This document shows positions 57,754-64,000 of a DNA stretch of 64,000 bases, piece after piece; position 1 is the first letter of the stretch, and each line of letters begins with the position of its first letter. Made by a program: the position numbers and the translations under genes. The notes beneath the pieces were generated by a model, which saw nothing but the letters and a program-made list of their open reading frames with translations, ran no database searches and had not been told where the DNA came from. Source of the DNA: Corynebacterium urealyticum DSM 7109 (GTDB lineage: Bacteria > Actinomycetota > Actinomycetes > Mycobacteriales > Mycobacteriaceae); assembly GCF_000069945.1 (NCBI RefSeq), contig NC_010545.1, positions 1,178,001 to 1,242,000 on the forward strand. The letters run 5' to 3'.

Positions 57754-58785
57754 ATGAGTAATACCCCTCAGGCAGCACGCCCAGCCCGGCGGCCCCGCCA
57801 CCGGGCTTTTCGCCGTGCCAATCAGCGACCAACCGATGGCGCGATGAGCATCGTCGAGCATATTCAGGAGCTGCGCCGCCGCCTCATTATCGCGGTCATC
57901 GCCATCCTGATCGGCACGATCTTGGGCTACCTCTGGTACGGCACCAACGTGGGCCCGCTGCGTAGCCTGGGCGAAATCCTCCGCGAGCCCTACTGCAAAC
58001 TTCCTTCCGAGGTGCGCTTCGGCGCCGCGACCGGGGAGTGCCGGCTGCTGGCCACGGGCCCCTTCGAGATGTTCCTGCTGCGATTGAAGGTCGGTTTCAT
58101 CGCTGGCATCGTGCTCTCCGCACCCGTGTGGATTGGCCAGATCTGGGGCTTCATCACCCCAGGGCTGAAGAAGAATGAACGCCGCTGGGCGGTCTCGGTC
58201 TCACTCGTTGCGACCCTGTTTTTCTTCTTCGGCGCCGCACTGGCCTACCTGGTCCTGCACCACGGTCTGCACTTCCTTCTCACGGTCGGCGACGAGGCCC
58301 AGATCACCGCGCTCAAGGGCAGCGAGTATTTCAGCTTCGTCCTCATCCTCCTACTCGTCTTCGGTGTGAGTTTCGAGCTGCCGCTGTTCACGGTGCTGCT
58401 GAGCTTTGCGGGGCTGCTGCGCTACGACAGCATCAAGACGAAGCGCCGTTATATCATCGTCGGTCTCTTCGCTTTCGCGGCCTTCGTGACTCCGGCTGAC
58501 CCGTTCTCCATGCTGGCGCTCGGCTGCGCGCTGACCCTGATGATGGAGATCGCCTACGTGATCATCCGCTTCAACGACAAGCGTCGGGATAAGCGGCAGG
58601 CTCGTGAGGCCGACGCCCCTGGTTCCGACATTCGCCCTTCCGGTGCGGTCGCGCCAGCGGAGGCTGTCGAACGGGCCGAGCCGATCAAGGCGTCCCAGGG
58701 TATCGCGGGTCAGGGTCCGGCAGACCCGGGCATGGGCCGGCGGAACTCGTTCAACTACGCCGAGATCTTCGACGAGGACATCTAA
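57754..58785 (+). CDS. tatC: Sec-independent translocase TatC
   Basis: Multispanning receptor for twin-arginine signal peptides. From ATG 57754 it has 343 residues; the core starts MSIVEHIQELRRR at residue 31, then about six membrane segments including GECRLLATGPFEMFLLRLKV, shortened here. Residues 1-30 are Arg/Pro-rich, as in M. tuberculosis TatC, but an AGCCCGG/CCGGGCT hairpin with a T-run (57783-57810) lies in this stretch, so ATG 57844 is a real alternative. The C-terminal 60 residues are charged. Confidence 0.94.
   Translation: MSNTPQAARPARRPRHRAFRRANQRPTDGAMSIVEHIQELRRRLIIAVIAILIGTILGYLWYGTNVGPLRSLGEILREPYCKLPSEVRFGAATGECRLLATGPFEMFLLRLKVGFIAGIVLSAPVWIGQIWGFITPGLKKNERRWAVSVSLVATLFFFFGAALAYLVLHHGLHFLLTVGDEAQITALKGSEYFSFVLILLLVFGVSFELPLFTVLLSFAGLLRYDSIKTKRRYIIVGLFAFAAFVTPADPFSMLALGCALTLMMEIAYVIIRFNDKRRDKRQAREADAPGSDIRPSGAVAPAEAVERAEPIKASQGIAGQGPADPGMGRRNSFNYAEIFDEDI
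57783..57810 (+). terminator. Terminator-like hairpin at the 5' end of tatC
   Basis: AGCCCGG (57783-57789) pairs with CCGGGCT (57801-57807) followed by TTT (TTTT with the last T of the stem). If tatC begins at 57844 it would be intergenic. Confidence 0.45.
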
Positions 58786-58874
58786 GCCCCACCTCGCCCT
58801 CGATGGGCAGCGGGCCGGGGCGTGGGTGCCTGCCCGAACCGAGGTCCTGAAACGCGTGAGCAACAGCGAGCGGA

Positions 58875-58880
58875 TAGACT
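58875..58880 (+). promoter_or_regulatory. -10 element near helY
   Basis: TAGACT ends ten bases before ATG 58891, giving at most a few leader bases. Confidence 0.4.
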
Positions 58881-58890
58881 CGGTACACAT

Positions 58891-61626
58891 ATGGCTAACA
58901 GCGCTACGTGCAACGCAAAAAACTACCCCACGCTGGTCGAAGAGTTCCGGAAGGAATACGACTTCGAACTCGATGAATTCCAGCTCGACGCAGCCGCTGC
59001 GATCGCCGAGGGCAGGGGAGTGCTCGTGGGAGCACCGACCGGCGCCGGAAAGACGATCGTCGGCGAATTCGCGGTTTACATGGCCTTCCACGGTGGTGGG
59101 GCCTGCTTCTACACCACGCCCATCAAGGCGCTGAGCAATCAGAAGTACCACGACCTGTGCGCCAGCTACGGGGAGGAGAACGTCGGACTGCTCACCGGCG
59201 ATGTCACCCTCAACCCGGACGCGCCGATCGTCGTCATGACCACCGAGGTCCTGCGCAACATGATCTACGCGGACTCGGATCGGCTGGCCAGCCTCACCCA
59301 CGTGGTGATGGATGAGGTCCACTTCCTGGCCGACCGGTGGCGCGGACCGGTGTGGGAGGAGACGATCCTCAACCTGGACCACAGCGTGACCCTGGTATCG
59401 CTGTCGGCGACGGTCTCCAACGTGGAAGAATTCGGCGGCTGGCTGCGCACGCTACGCGGTGAGATGGACGTCATCGTCACCGACAAGCGCCCCGTCCCGC
59501 TGACCCAGTACATGATGGTCGGTTCCAAAATCATGCGGCTGTTCAGCAAGAACGCCGAACACCTGGCGGGGGAGGACCACCCCGGCGCGATCAATCGCTC
59601 CCTGCTGACAGCTGTGGGCAAGGCCGAGGCCTATGGCAATCAACGTGGACCCCGGCGCGAGGACGTGGTTCGCCACCTTGAGCAGGCGAAGATGCTGCCG
59701 GCGATCTACTTCATCTTCTCTCGCATCGGCTGCGATAAGGCGGTGCAGCAACTCCTGATCCGGAAGGTGGAGCTCACCACGCCCGACGAGGCCCGGGAGA
59801 TCGGCGAGATCATCGACGAGGGCGTTGCAGGGCTGGAGCCGGCGGATCTGCACATGCTGGGCTTCCGCCAGTGGCGCCGGGCGCTGATGCGGGGCTTCGG
59901 GGCGCACCACGCCGGGATGTTGCCGGCCTTCCGGCACATCGTGGAGAAGCTGTTTAGCCGTGGGCTGCTGAAGGTCTGCTTCGCCACCGAGACGCTGGCG
60001 CTGGGAATCAACATGCCCGCCCGCACGGTGGTGCTGGAGAAGATGACGAAGTTTAACGGGGAGGCTCACGCGGAGCTGACCCCAGGGCAGTACACGCAGC
60101 TGACGGGTCGTGCGGGGCGCCGCGGTATCGACACGGTGGGCAATGCCGTGGTGCTGTGGAGCCCCCAGGTCGACCCCTATGCGGTGGCTGCGCTTGCCTC
60201 AGCCCGGACCTATCCGCTGGATTCGACGTTCCGGCCGGGCTACAACATGGCGGTCAACCTCATCGCTACCAAGGGCTGGGCTGAGGCGCACCGGATCCTG
60301 GAGCGTTCCTTCGCCCAGTACCAGGCCAATGACACGATCGTGGAACGCGCGCACGCTGTCGAACTGCGGCGTCAGGACTTCGACCGGGAGCGCGCAGAGT
60401 TGGAGGCCCTGGTGGGTCGCGCCGAGGCGGCACAGCGGGAAGACGCAGCCGAGCTCACCGAGCAGGTCTTGGATTACGCCGAGCTGCGGCGCACGCTCTC
60501 CCACGAGGAGCGGCAGGCCAAGCGGGATGCTGCCCTCGAGCGCCAGCAGGAGGTCGAGCACCTGCTGCGCTCGATCAACGTCGGCGATGTGCTCGCCCTC
60601 CCGACAGGCAAGAACCCGGCGACGGCCGTGGTCGTCCGTTCTGATTCAGGCCGCAATCCGCGCCCCACCTTGGTTCTCGACGACGGCTGGGTGGAGCGCG
60701 TCGCCGCCGACATGTTCCGTAACACCCCGGTGGTCATCGGGCACATGCGGATTCACCGAGGCGTGGAACGCGCGCCGAAGCGCCACGCTCGGGCTGTGGC
60801 TTCCCAGCTGCGTCGGATGCACCTGGATAAGCCGAAGAAGATCCGCCCACATGCCCGCGGCGGCTCCAAGAAGGCTGCGGATCTGCGCAATCAGCTCCAT
60901 GTCCACCCGGTGCATTCCTGGGCAGAGCGCGAGGAGCTGGCGAAGAAGGCGCAGTCGGTGTTGAAGGCCGGTCGGCGTTGGGAGTATCAGAAGCAAGAGT
61001 CCGAGCAGCCTGGGGACTCGCTGACCGCCACCTTCGACCGGATTATCGCGCTGCTCGAGGAGCTGGGTTACGTGGAAACCTGGACTGCCGAGGGCGGTAC
61101 GCCGGCGGCAAAGGTCACCGAAGAAGGTGAGAAGCTGGCCCGGATTCACCATGAATCCGATCTCCTGGTGGCCCAATGCCTCCGCCGCGGGCTGTGGGAT
61201 GATCTCGATCCGGCCGAGCTGGCCGCTGCGGTGAGTGCCTGCGTGTTTGAGAACCGTCGAGAGTCCACCGTGCGCACCCAGCTTCCGACCGATGCGCTGG
61301 AGGAGGCGGTGGCTCACACGCTGCGCGTGTACAAGGAGCTGGTCAGCGACGAGGAACGCCACCGCCTGACCGCCACCCGGGAGCCCCAGCTGGGCTTCGC
61401 CACGGCTGTGCACCAGTGGGTGGCCGGGGCACCGCTGGAGTACTGCCTGCAGGCCGCGGAGGCCTCGGGGGCGGTGCTGACCCCGGGCGACTTCGTCCGC
61501 GCCTGTGGTCGGGTGAAGGACCTGCTGGATCAGATCAAGATGACCGGTTATTCCAACGACGTGAGGAAGTCCGCGCGTAAGGCCGTGGACGCGATGCAAC
61601 GAGGGGTTGTGGCTATCGATGTCTAA
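58891..61626 (+). CDS. helY: Ski2/Mtr4-like DEVH helicase HelY
   Basis: Superfamily 2 RNA helicase of 911 residues related to eukaryotic Ski2/Mtr4. Motifs: Walker A GAPTGAGKT near residue 45, DEVH in VVMDEVHFLADRWRG, and the later QLTGRAGRRGIDTVG motif VI region. The extra domain about 470-610 is charged and helical (DFDRERAELEALVGRAE), in place of the arch. ATG 58891 follows a -10-like TAGACT; the frame is open to 58822. Counterpart of Rv2092c. Probably acts in RNA turnover; partner RNase unknown. Confidence 0.93.
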   Translation: MANSATCNAKNYPTLVEEFRKEYDFELDEFQLDAAAAIAEGRGVLVGAPTGAGKTIVGEFAVYMAFHGGGACFYTTPIKALSNQKYHDLCASYGEENVGLLTGDVTLNPDAPIVVMTTEVLRNMIYADSDRLASLTHVVMDEVHFLADRWRGPVWEETILNLDHSVTLVSLSATVSNVEEFGGWLRTLRGEMDVIVTDKRPVPLTQYMMVGSKIMRLFSKNAEHLAGEDHPGAINRSLLTAVGKAEAYGNQRGPRREDVVRHLEQAKMLPAIYFIFSRIGCDKAVQQLLIRKVELTTPDEAREIGEIIDEGVAGLEPADLHMLGFRQWRRALMRGFGAHHAGMLPAFRHIVEKLFSRGLLKVCFATETLALGINMPARTVVLEKMTKFNGEAHAELTPGQYTQLTGRAGRRGIDTVGNAVVLWSPQVDPYAVAALASARTYPLDSTFRPGYNMAVNLIATKGWAEAHRILERSFAQYQANDTIVERAHAVELRRQDFDRERAELEALVGRAEAAQREDAAELTEQVLDYAELRRTLSHEERQAKRDAALERQQEVEHLLRSINVGDVLALPTGKNPATAVVVRSDSGRNPRPTLVLDDGWVERVAADMFRNTPVVIGHMRIHRGVERAPKRHARAVASQLRRMHLDKPKKIRPHARGGSKKAADLRNQLHVHPVHSWAEREELAKKAQSVLKAGRRWEYQKQESEQPGDSLTATFDRIIALLEELGYVETWTAEGGTPAAKVTEEGEKLARIHHESDLLVAQCLRRGLWDDLDPAELAAAVSACVFENRRESTVRTQLPTDALEEAVAHTLRVYKELVSDEERHRLTATREPQLGFATAVHQWVAGAPLEYCLQAAEASGAVLTPGDFVRACGRVKDLLDQIKMTGYSNDVRKSARKAVDAMQRGVVAIDV

Positions 61627-62353
61627 TATCGCCATTTTCGGCGCCACCAGCGAGATCGGCGAGCACATCGCGCGCCTGCTGGCACCGGGGCAGTCCTTCC
61701 TTTTGGCAGGACGCCGGCCTGAAGCGCTGGATACCCTGGCCGAGGAGCTACGAGGCTTGGGCGCACGGCAGGTGGAGACCTACTTCTTCGACGCAGCAGA
61801 TACCGCGAGCCACAGCGGCCTGATCGATGAGATGGAGGCGGCGTGCGGACCGATCGACACAGCCTTCGCCATGTTCGGGGTACTGGGTGATCAGCAGCTC
61901 GCGGAGGTGGACGGTGCTGAGGTCTACCGGGTGCTGCACACCGACTTCACCGCGCAGGCCGTGCTGCTCACGGAACTATCCCAGCGGATGAAGCGCCGCG
62001 GCACGGGCACGCTGGTGGCGTATTCCTCGATCGCCGGTGCCCGGGTGCGCCGCCCGAACTACGTCTACGGTTCGGCGAAGGCCGGCCTGGATGGGTTCGC
62101 CCAGGGGATGCAGGACGCCCTGCGGGGCAGCGGGGTGCGGCTGATGGTCGTGCGCCCCGGCTTCGTCATCGGCCGGATGACCGAGGGGATGGATCCTGCA
62201 CCGATGTCTTCGACCCCTGACGTGGTTGCGAAGGCGACCGTGGAGGCCCTGGAAGGCAACCGCGACGACGTGTGGATCCCGGGGAAGCTCCGCGTGCTGG
62301 CTGTGGTGATGCCGCTGGTGCCGCGTTGGCTGTGGCGGCTCGCGCCGCGTTAG
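61619..62353 (+). CDS. Short-chain dehydrogenase
   Basis: A 244-residue classical SDR: coenzyme loop AIFGATSEIGEHIAR near 4-18, active-site serine region VAYSSIAGARVRRPNYVYGSAKAGLDGF in part with YxxxK as YGSAK, and a C-terminal hydrophobic tail (VVMPLVPRWLWRL). ATG 61619 overlaps the helY stop by 8 bases. Resembles the DprE2/DprE1-associated SDR type by length, but I cannot assign a substrate. Confidence 0.88.
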   Translation: MSNIAIFGATSEIGEHIARLLAPGQSFLLAGRRPEALDTLAEELRGLGARQVETYFFDAADTASHSGLIDEMEAACGPIDTAFAMFGVLGDQQLAEVDGAEVYRVLHTDFTAQAVLLTELSQRMKRRGTGTLVAYSSIAGARVRRPNYVYGSAKAGLDGFAQGMQDALRGSGVRLMVVRPGFVIGRMTEGMDPAPMSSTPDVVAKATVEALEGNRDDVWIPGKLRVLAVVMPLVPRWLWRLAPR

Positions 62354-62472
62354 CGCGCTTTTGCTTCCGCCGGGACTACGATGGAATCTCTAGCACCACC
62401 GCGGTGTTGGTCCTATCAGGTACCGCATGTCGCTGGTGCAGGTGATTGTTTTTAGGAGGACACAGAAAACTT

Positions 62473-62958
62473 ATGCGCAGGAGCTTCTTCCTCTACGTGG
62501 TCGTGGAGCTGTTGGCCTTTGTTCTGCTGGGCAAGTGGCTCGGCTTCGGCTGGACGATCCTGCTGTACCTGGGGCTGTTCATCCTCGGTGTCGCCATCGC
62601 CGCCTGGCAGATGCGTGTGCTGACGGTTCGCGTGCTTCGGGACCGCAGGTCGCCAGGAAAGTTGACCGGTGATGCAGCGCTGTCTGCATTCGGCGCCCTA
62701 CTGGTAGCCCTGCCGGGCGTGGTGACGGGGGTTGTGGGCATTCTTTTCATGCTGCCGCCGACCCGCTCTTTGGCGCGGCGTTCCATGGGTACCGCTTTGC
62801 GTGCGAAGATCACCCGGCTGGGTGGAGAGTCTTTCATCGTGTCCTCCCGCGCCAGCGATCCACAGGTGCGCAACATTCCAGGCTGGGGAGAGGTCATTGA
62901 CCACCGCAGCGAGGAGTTCGGTGATGAGGGCCCTGCTGGGACCACTAGCGCCCGATGA
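62473..62958 (+). CDS. fxsA: FxsA-family membrane protein
   Basis: A 161-residue protein with hydrophobic segments at about 4-16, 21-41 and 66-92, the FxsA pattern, starting MRRSFFLYVVVELLAFV with the conserved GWTILLYLG region. E. coli FxsA is linked to phage F exclusion; here the role is unknown. AGGAGG (62456-62460 region) lies about 12 bases before ATG 62473, a little far. The stop overlaps the ATG of lnt (ATGA). Confidence 0.88.
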   Translation: MRRSFFLYVVVELLAFVLLGKWLGFGWTILLYLGLFILGVAIAAWQMRVLTVRVLRDRRSPGKLTGDAALSAFGALLVALPGVVTGVVGILFMLPPTRSLARRSMGTALRAKITRLGGESFIVSSRASDPQVRNIPGWGEVIDHRSEEFGDEGPAGTTSAR

Positions 62959-64000
62959 AGCAGTGGCTCGCTAAACTTCCCTCGCCGTGGCGGGTGGTGG
63001 GAGCCCTGTTTGCGGGCTTCATGGTCTTCGCGTCCTACGAGCCCACCGGGCTGTGGTGGGCCGCCCCGTTGGGCTATGCGCTTTTCTTTGGCGTTCTGAC
63101 GCAGCGGCATGCAGTGTCGCTTGCCTTCCTCAATTCGCTGGCGACGTTTGGTTTTCTGCTGCCCTGGATCGGGGAGTTCGTCGGTGCTTCGGCCTGGATC
63201 GCGCTTGCCATCGTGCAGGCGCTCTACGCCTTGATTTTTTGGTCTTGGGGCTCGCAGTTTGCTGCGCTGGGGCAAGGGAGCCTGGAACTGGCGCAGCATC
63301 GTGGGCGCGGCGGCGTTCTTCGTCGCCGTCGAGGGGGTCCGTTCCCACTGGCCGTTCGGGGGCTTCGGTTGGGGACGGCTGGCGTGGGGTCAGGTGTCCG
63401 GGCCGCTGGCCGCCGATATCCGGCTTGGTGGCTCCGCGTTCGTGAGTTTCCTGGTCGTCTTGCTCGGTGGCTTCATCTACTTGGCAGCCCGTCCGCCGTA
63501 CACAACGCGGGCTGCTATCGCCTCCAAGCTCCGCCTGCAGCACGCGGGCGTGGTGGCCATTGTGTTGCTGGCCTCCGCCATCTACGGCTCGAGTTTTAGC
63601 CAGGAGCCCACCGCGGGCCAGGTCAACGTCGCAGCAATCCAGGGCAACGTCCCCCGAACTGGTCTCGACTTCGCGGCACAGCGACGCGCCGTGTTGAACA
63701 ACCACGTGCAGCGCACCCATGAGCTCGCGGATTCGGTCGCAGCCGGCGAGGCTAAGCACCCCGACGTGGTGATCTGGCCGGAAAACTCATCCGATGTGAA
63801 CCCGTTTAAGGACCCGGACGCCTACGCCGCCATCGACTCAGCAGTAACGGAGATCGATGCGCCCGTGATGGTCGGCACCGTCATCGGAAATGAGAACACG
63901 ATGCTCACCTGGGGCCCGGCCGGCAGCAGCGAGCCGGGCCCGGGGGAGAAGCACGTGAAGAAGTTCCTTCAGCCCTTCGGCGAGTACATGCCCTTCCGCG
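62955..64000 (+). pseudogene. lnt: Apolipoprotein N-acyltransferase, frameshifted and cut by window end
   Basis: Acylates the N-terminus of lipoproteins in the membrane. From ATG 62955 the first frame reads correctly through FASYEPTGLWW and LPWIGEFVGASAWIALAIVQ, then loses homology after about residue 107. The third frame takes up the sequence from TGG 63283 (WNWRSIVGAAAFF, then SHWPFGGFGWGRLAWGQ) and runs open to the window end, with the nitrilase-type QGNVP, the glutamate in VIWPENSS and the lysine in KKFLQPFGEY. One extra G in the GGGG run 63269-63272 would explain it. Either a broken gene or a sequence error; the C-terminus is outside. Confidence 0.85.

Overview
This GC-rich window comes from the chromosome of a Corynebacterium species. 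The evidence is the gene content (opcA, mptB, mshC, lppL-like, ripA, a Pup system without proteasome genes), the many apparently leaderless genes, and gene order. From memory, the left block follows M. tuberculosis Rv1437-Rv1477 (pgk, tpi, secG, devB/opcA/zwf/tal/tkt, ctaB, ctaA, ABC exporter, mptB, sufRBDCSUT, ABC-F, acnR/acn, Rv1476, ripA). The right block follows Rv2140c-Rv2051c in the opposite orientation (PEBP, pyrD, lppL, uppP, mshC, hisE/hisG, recB-like, trmI, mpa, dop, pup, pafA, pafBC, tatA/tatC, helY, lnt). I cannot name the species. I see no phage, insertion sequence, plasmid or CRISPR signature; it is core chromosome.

Layout. 1-1.4 kb: end of pgk, tpiA and secG, with no ppc between the last two. 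1.5-8.4 kb (minus): the oxidative pentose phosphate operon tkt-tal-zwf-opcA-pgl. 8.6-11.3 kb: heme O/heme A synthesis (ctaB, ctaA) around a small SdpI-like gene. 11.4-15.1 kb (minus): ABC-2 exporter and the mannosyltransferase mptB. 15.2-21.8 kb: SUF iron-sulfur operon sufR-B-D-C-S-U-T, with a terminator-like hairpin between sufC and sufS. 21.8-23.1 kb: a frameshifted lycopene-cyclase-like gene. 23.1-28.1 kb: ABC-F ATPase, a membrane protein, the UPF0210/ACT pair and an NAD(P)-binding protein. 28.1-35.1 kb: acnR, aconitase, an Rv1476-type membrane protein, and the secreted hydrolase ripA behind a long leader region carrying a perfect GlxR-type palindrome. 35.1-38.6 kb: poorly characterised genes and a tRNA-Leu.

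38.7-49.1 kb: PEBP protein, pyrD, an LppL-like lipoprotein, uppP (lipid carrier recycling), mshC (mycothiol), hisE/hisG, aspA, a RecB-type nuclease and a DUF1275 protein. 49.1-57.4 kb: trmI, then a compact pupylation locus arc-dop-pup-pafA-pafBC with no prcBA and an ARC lacking the C-terminal tyrosine motif. 57.5-64 kb: tatA/tatC, helY, a short-chain dehydrogenase, fxsA and a frameshifted lnt cut by the window end.

Two themes join the regions. Redox and iron supply recur: NADPH from the pentose phosphate pathway, Fe-S assembly, aconitase, heme A and mycothiol. Cell-envelope functions also recur: MptB, RipA, UppP, LppL, Tat and Lnt. I found no clearly unprecedented system. The best leads are the proteasome-less Pup locus, the ripA control region, the widespread leaderless starts, and two frameshifts at or beside G/C homopolymers.
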